64,000 nt of DNA from Bicyclus anynana (Eukaryota > Arthropoda > Insecta > Lepidoptera > Nymphalidae). The stretch spans positions 17,858,698 to 17,922,697 of the forward strand of contig NC_069085.1 of assembly GCF_947172395.1 (NCBI RefSeq), written 5' to 3'. This document shows, piece after piece, positions 36,801 through 44,034 of this stretch. Position 1 is the stretch's first letter. The number at the start of each line of letters is the position of its first letter. The notes beneath the pieces are model-generated. The model did no database searches and was not told the DNA's origin. It worked only from the letters and a program-made list of their open reading frames with translations. Both the position numbers and the translations under genes were made by a program.

Positions 36801-38380
36801 GCATGCCCCAGACCAGATTCAAACCCACACCCTCTGGAATCTGTCGCAGAGGTTATATAGCTTGGACTATGACAGCCCGTCTATGTATACTGCTTTTATG
36901 TTTACTGCATAAATGACTTCATCACAATAAATCAATAAGTTCAAGGTTTTTGCCATATGTATGTTTATAGCGAAGCCTATTACAATGTAAATCACACTAA
37001 CATTATCAAGGTGATACTTTGTTTATGTTTTGAAACCATTGCACAACTTGTAATGAATCAATTTGGCTGATATTTGAAATGCTGCTCACTGCTGTATTAT
37101 ATAAAAGGAAATAAGGTTTAAGGCTAGCATGTCCATATTTGAAGCAAATAATACAGTAGAACTATTTTTTTTTCCTGATTGCGTAAGTGCTGTAGGTTCC
37201 TTAATTTCTGCTGTGTCACCAGGAGGTTTGAGCAAGTGCTTTCTTTTTTTTTTGAATGGGGCCCGAAGGCAGAAGCCAAATAGATGGACGGAACAACTTT
37301 CTAAGGGTGTCTCCTCTGAGAATTGGACCTCAGCTTAGAGGGCCTTTCTGGAAGGATGTTTTGGCTTGATTGTATCAGTCCAGGCATCCCCAATATTGTG
37401 AGTTAAAAAGCCCACATCTGGTTGATGTCAGATATAAGGGATCTTCTAAGACAAAAATGCTGTGTAACTTGTACTTGTAGCAAACTCCTAAACTGCTTAA
37501 ATTTACTGATGTCGACATTAACATAGAAAATGCTTAGTAAGAAGAGATTCATAGAAATAAACTTACTAATTTAGGCATCTCTTTAAACTTTGTAGCAACA
37601 ACAACAAACACTGGCAAAGTCATCCCCGCTCCATTCTCAGCATTCTTCTCCTCTGCCTCATGACATCTGACAACCCTGAACATCCATGTCCTATCACAGA
37701 AGAACTCCACTAACTTGCTCAATATATGACTCTGGAGTAAGGTTATACATACAAAACGCCCACTTATTTTAAGTACCCTTTTTATTTCATTAAAATATTT
37801 ATTAATTCTTTCATTTGTTTCTTCACTATCATCTGGCATAAGAGCATCTAATGTACCTTTATCGAGTACAACATTAAATTCATCATTTTCAAATGTCATA
37901 TTTAAGGCATCCATGTAAAGAAATTTCATACTTGTTCTATGCGAGTTTACTGCTTTCATCTGTTTGATAACAATTTCTGATACATCTATATTGGTTATGT
38001 GTGGGTATCCTATGTCGTGAAGGTCTGCGCTGAGGCTCGAATTACCGCATCCAGGTATGAGAATTGTGTCGGACTTTTTGATATATTTATGTAAGTGGGT
38101 GCACAGTTCTAGATACTCACCATACCTTAAAAGAAAGAAATTTAAATAATTACTATATCTTTAAACATATTTAATATGTTCATATAAAGTAATAGCAGAT
38201 TAGTTTTAGATTATTTACCTATTAATAGTAAGTAAACTTAACTTAGAATACAGAGAAACTATTAAAAAAACAACACAACAATAATTACCATTCAAAAGCC
38301 TTATTTCCACGTTTTTTGAAAAACTTATTCCAGTAGTCTTTTTCACTAAATTCTTTGTGGGATTTGGGAAGGAGATTCAT
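21816..38380 (-). CDS. METTL13: METTL13 (eEF1A lysine and N-terminal methyltransferase)-like protein
   Basis: Ten exons on the minus strand: 38380-38289, 38125-37567, 36528-36388, 35528-35410, 29487-29307, 28466-28289, 27141-26972, 25732-25603, 23056-22928, 22087-21816. All have GT/AG borders and the phases join; 656 aa. The start (MNLLPKSHKEFSEKDYW) matches the family N-terminus. The N-terminal methyltransferase has motif I ILIPGCGNSSLS (about 52-63) and LDKGTLDALMPDD; the middle has FIVPQGRESEWLFGTP and QSEARLKT; the C-terminal methyltransferase has VAVLGLGGGSL (about 458-468), VTAVELDPAMLEVA, LFDMDSKDSSLGLSCPP and FILNLVCRD. In mammals the N-terminal domain methylates Lys55 and the C-terminal domain the N-terminus of eEF1A; the same role is inferred here. 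Exon 7 lies at the edge of a four-copy array and lacks a Cys-Asp pair present in the other units. Introns carry minisatellite, SINE, Helitron and MITE insertions. Confidence 0.93.
22196..22486 (-). repeat. SINE family A with target duplication
   Basis: A minus-strand copy from the poly-T tract to the tRNA-like head (reading caagacggaggtcctgggtt on the minus strand). TTTGACAA occurs at 22187-22194 and again at 22487-22494, a likely target-site duplication. It lies in the METTL13 intron between exons 9 and 10. Confidence 0.8.
22502..22619. repeat. Short hairpin element
   Basis: The left end acagacaaatgttcaccata and the right end tatggtgaatgtttgtctgt form an imperfect inverted repeat. The core repeats ttacttgacgtarccacctat-like motifs. 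It is sandwiched between the SINE at 22196 and the MITE at 22626. Confidence 0.55.
22626..22908. mobile_element. hAT-type MITE, copy 2, beside a METTL13 splice donor
   Basis: A degraded member of the 21306/32407 family (283 bp). It is flanked by a perfect 8-bp duplication, GTAAGGAA (22618-22625 and 22909-22916). The distal duplication ends 11 nt from METTL13 exon 9, so the donor GTGAGATATAC is followed at once by the insertion. Confidence 0.85.
23250..23745 (+). repeat. Probable LINE 3' tail
   Basis: AT-rich sequence is followed by a GC-richer block (ctgtgacgtcacccgggtct, cagctgaaaatcagtgctgc) and ends with aataaactta and a cttt/ttct microsatellite (about 23721-23744). The layout (3' UTR-like, poly-A signal, simple-repeat tail) suggests a 5'-truncated retroelement, but no reading frame supports it. 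Confidence 0.35.
23889..25500. repeat. Minisatellite array with two alternating unit types
   Basis: Thirteen units plus a partial one, each starting gttctcatcaatacaaatt or its variant. Type B units are 115 bp and type A units 130 bp; A carries an extra 15 nt within gaggagttcccttttgtg and linked changes (cttctg, cccaaatg). The order is B A B B A B A B A B A B A, so most of it is a 245-bp higher-order repeat with almost identical copies. It occupies the METTL13 intron between exons 8 and 9. A related array lies inverted at 42380-43170. Confidence 0.9.
26426..26583 (-). pseudogene. Extra METTL13 exon 7 cassette, unit 1
   Basis: The cassette nearest exon 8, identical by eye to the two others. 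Reading through its donor gives VSVCWC and a stop, as for every unit. Confidence 0.5.
26608..26765 (-). pseudogene. Extra METTL13 exon 7 cassette, unit 2
   Basis: Identical by eye to the cassette at 26790-26947 and with the same phase. The intron between adjacent cassettes would be only 24 nt, too short to splice, so at most one cassette could be included per transcript. Confidence 0.5.
26790..26947 (-). pseudogene. Extra METTL13 exon 7 cassette, unit 3
   Basis: It is bounded by a possible acceptor (ctgacag) and the donor GTGAGC. Its length of 158 nt is 2 mod 3, like exon 7 (170 nt), so it could join exon 6 to exon 8 without a frame shift, giving VDGTCEWRTAACDVYHAF in place of VKRKNKSKQVVDFGHVTVYH. 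The polypyrimidine tract is weak, so use is uncertain; equal cassettes lie at 26608-26765 and 26426-26583. Confidence 0.5.
27690..27905 (-). repeat. Dispersed repeat, first copy
   Basis: Its reverse complement (atggggctcgaaggcagaag, agatgggcggaaggac, gatgtctcttctgaga, acctcggcttagagggcc) matches the plus strand at about 37180-37385. The two copies sit in different METTL13 introns in opposite orientation. Class unknown; no ORF. Confidence 0.6.
28130..28255 (+). repeat. Helitron-like relic
   Basis: The start ctatactaatattacaaa resembles the 5' end of the copy at 35836, and the middle (ggctctgaaac ... ttggaccaatttaaaaatg) is diverged. The 3' end is lost close to METTL13 exon 6. Confidence 0.4.
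28572..28902 (+). repeat. SINE family A, near full length
   Basis: A tRNA-like head with box B-like gttcgatccccggctgggca, then a long conserved body, then gggctaacttgtaaagaata and an A tail. It lies in the METTL13 intron between exons 5 and 6, in antisense to the gene. Confidence 0.85.
31472..31628 (+). mobile_element. Helitron-like element, second family
   Basis: Internal motifs gtttgtatggatgtttgg, actactgaagcgatttagct, gaaatttggaatgg and aaacacataggctcc are followed by a ctag end. This arrangement is frequent in short Lepidoptera Helitrons. Exact 5' end uncertain. Confidence 0.45.
32407..32719. mobile_element. hAT-type MITE, copy 3
   Basis: A 313-bp element starting CTCAGACCAGTTAT and ending ATAATTGGTCTGAG. 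The target duplication is ATCAACAC (32399-32406) versus ATGAACAC (32720-32727), one mismatch. It is the best match to copy 1. Confidence 0.85.
33267..33640. repeat. RTE-like or SINE-like dispersed repeat
   Basis: It begins ctagcggacgcccgcgactt and ends with a gacagacagagag-rich segment and cccatttataatatgaat. This composition matches widespread lepidopteran RTE-derived tails. A second, related tail with cagtgcagccgttcaagaga and cagacagacagat follows at 33655-33860, and another near 8375-8530. No ORF. Confidence 0.45.
33902..34014 (-). repeat. SINE family A, 5'-truncated
   Basis: Only the 3' third (reversed tail and gcgggctaacttgttaggag) is present. It faces the full copy at 34044 head to head 30 bp away, so the pair could form a hairpin. 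Confidence 0.75.
34044..34359 (+). repeat. SINE family A, near full length
   Basis: The tRNA-like head gcctccgtggcgcagtggta with box B-like ggttcgatccccggctgg is intact. The body has a small deletion after the ccgaaagggg motif. A 13-15 nt A tail follows. Confidence 0.85.
34561..34815 (+). repeat. SINE family B
   Basis: tRNA-like head catagcccagtggatatgac with box B-like gggttcgaatctggtccggg; body as in 54605. The segment between ttcttaattctgt and cattctgagagg is shortened relative to the longest copy. Confidence 0.85.
35018..35390 (+). mobile_element. LINE 3' end, 5'-truncated
   Basis: The sequence from ttttagtcactagttacata to the terminal aataaagagtattaaataa tail is the same as the end and 3' UTR of the LINE at 38808-41335, including cacctacagttgtcctaata and gcgataaggccgcctttt. 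It retains only the last few codons. Confidence 0.85.
35836..36027 (+). mobile_element. Helitron-like element, complete
   Basis: A 192-bp element starting TCTATACTAATATTATAAAG and ending with a short GC hairpin (accgcgcgacgt) before CAGCTAG, flanked by A and T as expected for Helitrons (5'-TC, CTAG-3', AT target). Non-coding; it lies in the METTL13 intron between exons 3 and 4. Confidence 0.7.
36573..36879 (-). repeat. SINE family B, minus strand
   Basis: The reversed body (ggctcactgctgagctctag ... caccgtttgtgacacgtgat) ends in the tRNA-like head with ccagaccagattcaaaccca, the reversed box B-like motif. It lies in the METTL13 intron between exons 2 and 3. Confidence 0.8.
37180..37385 (+). 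repeat. Dispersed repeat, second copy
   Basis: It pairs with 27690-27905 in reverse orientation (atggggcccgaaggcagaag, gtgtctcctctgagaa, gacctcagcttagagggcc). Function and class unknown. Confidence 0.6.
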
Positions 38381-38807
38381 AGTTAAGTATAAGTCTAGGT
38401 ATTCCTAAAATTTTTAAAAAATATTTTATTTTGCAGTCTCCACGCGTATTTTGATTTTCTGACTGACACTTACAGAGCACAGACTAAATATTTTGTTTAT
38501 TTATCTAATGTCAATAATAATGTCAATTAGATGTTATGAAGGCTAATTTCCACAAAGCGATCACGTCCAAAATAATCCTACAGCCCCAGGGCCCAGCCTA
38601 TCCACCACCATTCCACTTATCTACCGCAGTCATTTCGGTCGTGGCAAAAACGTCACTGATGACTTTGAGATGAGTTTTAATTTTGAACTTTGCAAAAGAA
38701 CCAGTATAAAAACACTAGTAGTTCCTGAGATTAGCGCGTTCAATCAAACAAACAAACAAAAAAACTCTTCCGCTTTATAATATTAGTAACTATGTAGCAA
38801 AACACTT

Positions 38808-41335
38808 GTCAATGTCCAGCTGAAGCATTTTCGTATCATGATTTGATTTATCTTTCCTATAAATTACGTCCTCCTAAGGCAAAATCGAGAATACTTCTGC
38901 AGCGTAACTTTGCTGGAATTGATAAAAATCGCCTTTGTGATGATGCTACGAATTTGGATTGGTCTGTTATTGCAGATGCAGATTCAGTTGATTGCAAGGT
39001 AGACTTATTTAATACCCTAATAACTCAGCTCTATGACGTGCATGCTCCGGTAAGGCCGATTAAAATGAAACACCTACCTGCTCCTTGGCTTTCTGATGAT
39101 ATAAAAATTTATATGAACAAAAAGAATTCTGCAAAATATAAATATAAAACAACTGACTCTGAAGCGAATCGTCTTAAATATCATAAGGCTCGGAATCGCT
39201 GTAATACATTATGTAGAGATGCACAACGACGCCACATTTTTAAATCAGTAGAAAATGGCAATTCTGCCAAAACTTGGAAATTTCTAGAATCTCTTGGAGT
39301 TGGTAAATCTTCCCCTAATAATCCTATCAATATTGATATCGAACATCTGAATAAACATTTTGCTACTTCCGATACGATTGATAGTATTGATAAAGATCGT
39401 ACACTTAACATTCTTTCTTCTGCTTCAACTCCTAATCATTTACCCTTTTTCTTTGAGTCTTTCACTGAATGTGATGTTAAGAAGAGCATTTTATCGGTCT
39501 CAAATGCTGTCGGTTCTGATGACGTGAGCCGTAATATGATCATTCCCATCATTGATATTGTTATCCCAGTTCTTACCCATATCCTAAATTATTCCATCCA
39601 CTCCAGTAAATTTCCTGAGGCATGGAAGAGTGCTCAAATTATTCCATTACCTAAAAAAATTACCCCTAATTCCTTCTCAGACTTTCGACCTATTTCAATT
39701 TTGCCTTTTCTGTCAAAAGTCCTTGAAAAATTGGTTTTCCGACAGTTGAGTCTTTTTCTTAGCAAGCATTCCATTCTAAGTCCCTTTCGATCCGGTTTTC
39801 GCCCTGGTCATAGTACGGTCACAGCTTTAGCAAAAGTTACTGATGATATCCGCTGGGCGATGGATAATAGACAACTCACAGTCTTAGTTCTGCTAGATTT
39901 TAGTAATGCTTTTAACACTGTTGACTATGACATTTTGTTGGGTTTATTATGCTCTCTTAACATATCTCCATCGGTGGTTGACTGGTTTCGGAGTTACCTC
40001 AATGGCCGTAAACAGCGTATTCGCGTTCACGATTCTTTCTCATCTTGGTGTGATGTTTCGGCCGGGGTACCTCAGGGTGGCGTGTTATCTCCTTTACTCT
40101 TTTCCATATTCATTAATTCTATCACTCAATGTTTCACTTCTCTCTACCATATGTATGCAGATGATGTGCAAATATATCGCTCGTCAACTCTTGAGAACCT
40201 TGGCTCTGCTGTGTCTGCTATTAATAAAGATCTAAATGCAATTTCAGTATGGAGCAAACAGTATGGGCTTAAGGTTAACCCTATTAAATCAAAAACAATT
40301 ATTATTGGCAGTCCTAGTCTAATCTCAAGAGTTGTTTGGGGCGACGTACCACCTATTATTTACAACGGTGTCATGATACCGTATTGTGATTCGGTTAAAA
40401 ACCTTGGAGTTGTTATGGACAAGGAATTATCGTGGTGCATGCATATCAAGGAGTTGAGTAGGAGGACGTTTGCGACGTTGAGTTCGTTACGACGCCTACG
40501 TTCTCTTCTTCCAATTCCTACCAAAGTTATGTTAGCAAATTCTCTCCTACTCTCTGTTCTCGATTATGCGGACGCAAGCTATCCCAGTTTGACTGAGGAC
40601 TATCTTAATAAACTTGAGCGACTTCAAAATGTTGCAATTCGGTTTATATTTAGCCTTCGCAAATATGACCATATATCTGAATTTCGTCAGAAACTCAAGT
40701 GGCTTCCTATTCGCCGTCGCCGGGATCTGTATGTACTTTCTCTTCTGTACTGTGTGCTCTTTAATCCAAAATATCCTCCTTATCTTAAGGAGAAATTCAC
40801 ATTTCTGGGAGTGCAATCAGAGCTAAGAACATGTCGTGCTCTTACTCTGTGTATGCCGTTCCATAGGAGTAAATTTTATAAGTGTTCATTTGTTGTTCGT
40901 GCTGTTAAGCTATGGAATGCACTCCCAGTCGACATTCGGAAATCCAAATCCCTTGATATGTTTAAAAAATCCGTTAAGACATATTATCTTAGTCACTAGT
41001 TACATATTTTATTTTATTAGAATATTTATCATACGACATAATGATATATTTATATATTAGTTTATTTATGATATTTATAATTATTATATAATTTGTGTAT
41101 TATGGTTTATGTATTAGTGTGTAGTTATTTGTATGTATGTATATGTACAATATTATTACGTACACACCACCTACAGTTGTCCTAATAAGTTCCTAAGCCT
41201 AAGGTTGCCTGGAAGAGATCGCTACTAAGCGATAAGGCCGCCTTTTGTATTCTACTTTTTCTTGTGTTTCTGTTTTGCTTGTTTTCTTTTATTTTTGTGG
41301 TGTACAAATAAAGTGTATTAAAAAAAAAAAAAAAA
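38808..41335 (+). mobile_element. Non-LTR retrotransposon (CR1/Jockey group), 5'-truncated, with target duplication
   Basis: The insertion is flanked by AAAACACTT (38799-38807 and 41336-41344) and ends in a long A run after aataaagtgtatt. It contains one uninterrupted frame to the stop at 40999. The 5' end cuts the endonuclease domain, leaving its last residues (FSYHDLIYLSYKL). The 3' UTR (41000-41320) is shared with 35018-35390. Confidence 0.9.
38819..40999 (+). CDS. LINE ORF2 fragment: reverse transcriptase
   Basis: A frame of about 726 codons runs from inside the truncated endonuclease end to the stop TAG. Visible motifs are PLPKKITPNSFSDFRPISIL (RT block 1-2), FRSGFRPGHSTVTAL, LVLLDFSNAFNTVDYDILL (catalytic Asp), AGVPQGGVLSPLLFS, and MYADDVQIY, the YADD active site. 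After the RT come thumb-like and C-terminal regions ending VKTYYLSH. The enzyme family copies LINE RNA into DNA at the target site. There are no stops or frame slips, so it is recent, but the endonuclease is gone and it is not autonomous. First in-frame Met positions are internal; no real start is present. Confidence 0.85.
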   Translation, partial: AEAFSYHDLIYLSYKLRPPKAKSRILLQRNFAGIDKNRLCDDATNLDWSVIADADSVDCKVDLFNTLITQLYDVHAPVRPIKMKHLPAPWLSDDIKIYMNKKNSAKYKYKTTDSEANRLKYHKARNRCNTLCRDAQRRHIFKSVENGNSAKTWKFLESLGVGKSSPNNPINIDIEHLNKHFATSDTIDSIDKDRTLNILSSASTPNHLPFFFESFTECDVKKSILSVSNAVGSDDVSRNMIIPIIDIVIPVLTHILNYSIHSSKFPEAWKSAQIIPLPKKITPNSFSDFRPISILPFLSKVLEKLVFRQLSLFLSKHSILSPFRSGFRPGHSTVTALAKVTDDIRWAMDNRQLTVLVLLDFSNAFNTVDYDILLGLLCSLNISPSVVDWFRSYLNGRKQRIRVHDSFSSWCDVSAGVPQGGVLSPLLFSIFINSITQCFTSLYHMYADDVQIYRSSTLENLGSAVSAINKDLNAISVWSKQYGLKVNPIKSKTIIIGSPSLISRVVWGDVPPIIYNGVMIPYCDSVKNLGVVMDKELSWCMHIKELSRRTFATLSSLRRLRSLLPIPTKVMLANSLLLSVLDYADASYPSLTEDYLNKLERLQNVAIRFIFSLRKYDHISEFRQKLKWLPIRRRRDLYVLSLLYCVLFNPKYPPYLKEKFTFLGVQSELRTCRALTLCMPFHRSKFYKCSFVVRAVKLWNALPVDIRKSKSLDMFKKSVKTYYLSH

Positions 41336-42379
41336 AAAACACTTTAAGACATTTTTAAAAATATACACTAATAATTTATGACTCGGCTACTTGACAATTT
41401 TTCTGTATGTTCTATTATTTATTTTAGACATAGTAATAGTAGTCATAACAATTTTTCCCCCGAAAAACACGATTTTAATTAATAAAATTATATTTTTAAA
41501 ATTTCAATTTCAATTTAGCGCGTATATTCAGAATGAAGCCAGACTGTTTTTCACTAAGATTTATAATTTTCAATCGTATAGGAATCCACTTTAAGCAGAT
41601 TTGCACTTTCGTCTGTAAAATAAATAAAATTATAGAAGAAATATATATATGTTTGCGAGCTAGGTTCTCGAATTATAGAGCTCCAGCAGGACCGGCATAA
41701 ATTAAAACTTGTAAATCCGCCACTTAACGTAAAGTTGTTTTGCTTTGTTTTTAAAATGTAACAATTGACAATACGGCTGCCCGCGTTTCTAACTTTCCAG
41801 TCCACAGACGAAAAATTGCAAATTTATTTTATAAAAATAAAATAATAGCACTACAAATTTCGTTTAAATAATTATTTTAAAATTATTGTTTGTTTATAAG
41901 CTACCATATTCAATTCATATCATATTTTATTGTAACAACAGTCAAGTAGCCAATAGTTATCGTATATTTTTAACCGACTTCCAAAAAGGAGGAGGTTCTA
42001 CGTTCGGCTGTATGTATGTTTTTTTTTTTTTTTTTTATGTATGTCCAGCGATAATTCCGTCAATTATGGACCGATTTTGAAAATTCTTTTTTTGTTTAGT
42101 AGGGTTTACTTCCAGGGTGGTCCCATTTTTTTCATGTCAGGATCTGATGATGGCATCCTGGAGAAATTGTGGAGAACTTTCGAAAGTTGTAGAGACGGCT
42201 AGTACGTTTGTTAGTGTTTCCATAAGGTATTTTAAACCACTACAACTTTATGAAGGTTTGGAGTTGGTCTGATGATGGAGCCGAAACACAGACGATGGAA
42301 CTCGTCAAGGATTTACAGCAGTCACCTTTTGTTTGGGCTTGATTAATTTGTATTGATGAGTACTTTCCACCTATATGGG

Positions 42380-43170
42380 TTGTGACTGTATTAATGGTCT
42401 GGTGATGAAGACGAGGGACAGTGAAGAGTACTCATCGACGGTTCACAGTAGCTACCTTGTGTTTGGACTTGATAAATTTGTATTGATGAGAACTTTCCAT
42501 CTAGAAGGATTGTGACTATATTAAGGGTCTGGTGATGAAGACGAGGGACAGTGAAGAGAACTCCTCGACGGTTCACAGTAGCTACCTTGTGTTTGGACTT
42601 GATAAATTTGTATTGATGAGAACTTTCCACCTAGAAGGATTGTGACTGTATTAAGGGTCTGGTGATGAAGACGAGGGACAGTGAAGAGTACTCATCGACG
42701 GTTCACAGTAGCTACCTTGTGTTTGGACTTGATAAATTTGTATTGATGAGAACTTTCCATCTAGAAGGATTGTGACTATATTAAGGGTCTGGTGATGAAG
42801 ACGAGGGACAGTGAAGAGAACTCCTCGACGGTTCACAGTAGCTACCTTGTGTTTGGACTTGATAAATTTGTATTGATGAGAACTTTCCACCTAGATGGAT
42901 TGTGACTGTATTAAGGGTCTGGTGATGAAGACGAGGGACAGTGAAGAGTACTCCTCGACGGTTCACAGTAGCTACCTTGTGTTTGGACTTGATAAATTTG
43001 TATTGATGAGAACTTTCCACCTAGAAGGATTGTGACTGTATTAAGGGTCTGGTGATGAAGACGAGGGACAGTGAAGAGAACTCCTCGACGGTTCACAGTA
43101 GCTATCTTGTGTTTGGACTTGATAATTTTGTATTGATAAGAACTTTCCACTTAGATAGGTTGTGACTGTA
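42380..43170. repeat. Minisatellite array, 130-bp unit
   Basis: About six units start near ttgtgactgtattaa with 130-bp spacing. Alternating variants (agtactcatcgacgg or agaactcctcgacgg) suggest a 260-bp higher-order period. Its reverse complement (gttctcatcaatacaaattt, acacaaggtagctactgt) is the same family as the array at 23889-25500. More diverged unit-like DNA lies to the left (42250-42380). Confidence 0.9.
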
Positions 43171-43211
43171 CACTCGCAGTGGGTATGCTAACACTAAAAA
43201 TAAAAAAATAA

Positions 43212-43552
43212 AAATTTTAATAAAAAAAATTCAACCGACTTCCAACTCAAAAAATAACTTTAACTAAAAAGCAAAAAATAACATCCTACCTATGTGCTGA
43301 TACCTGTACCTTCCTGAAGGTACCTGTGTACCTTCTGATCAATTTGAAGGCGGTGCCAATGTCGTGTTTTAATTAAAGCTGTTTCTGGAATAACCACAGT
43401 GTAGTTTAAACGTATTTAATTAAAACATCACTGGCTTGGCACCGCCTTTAAACTGATCAGAAGGTAGCACATAGGTAGGATGTTATTTTTTGCTTTTTAG
43501 TTAAAGTTATTTTTTGAGTTGGAAGTCGGTTGAATTTTTTTTATTAAATTTT
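43212..43552. repeat. Large fold-back (hairpin) element
   Basis: The two arms, about 135 nt each, are almost perfect inverted copies (left: ttcaaccgacttccaactca, aaaaataactttaactaaaa, caaaaaataacatcctacct). The left arm has an extra 31 nt that is itself a small palindrome (gtaccttcctgaaggtac). The centre is a loop of about 40 nt between ttttaattaaa motifs. The outer aaccgacttccaa motif also starts the DNA at 41972, so the minisatellite and hairpin may be one composite element. Confidence 0.8.
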
Positions 43553-44034
43553 TTTTAATAACCATTTCAATAATTTAATTTAAATATTTTAATACTTCAA
43601 AAACCCAAGTCCGGGATGATTGCAACGCACTCAAGTGGAATGGAAAAAACTGTGGTGTGGTGGAGGTGACCTTGATCGTTAAGACCGCTTAGTGGAACGC
43701 AGCATTCTAGATTATAATAATCTATGACATCAAAAACGTCTTTTAATCTTTCTTTTCTGTGAAATTCCAAATGTCAATGTCAATTAATATTAAATTACTC
43801 AATTTCTTTATCTTTTACATTTGCGAAAATATTTTGATTGTGAAATTGTGAAATTATTTCTCCCGTTTAAAATGTTTTACCACACATTATTATACCGTGA
43901 AACAATGTTTCCAGCGTGATTATGGTTATCAGGGACTTTAGTGAAGGTAAATCGTGGATACAACATCTAGGCCACTGAAGAAAAGATATATTATACATCC
44001 TACAATCCAAGTTACGTGTTCAAGTTCAAACCAA

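Larger units (their letters stand above)
38381..44034. other. Divergent intergenic region between METTL13 and the eIF2-alpha kinase
   Basis: It holds a reversed Helitron relic (about 38700-38790), a 2.5 kb LINE (38808-41335), a minisatellite (42380-43170) bounded on the left by aaccgacttccaaaaaggag (about 41972), and a large hairpin (43212-43552). Removing these insertions leaves about 1.5 kb, which would be the original shared promoter space. I could not place either transcription start. Confidence 0.7.

Noticed and set aside
42391..43150. Repeated 79-codon ORFs
   Set aside because: They are products of the minisatellite unit reading open by chance; the unit length is not a multiple of three and no conserved domain appears.
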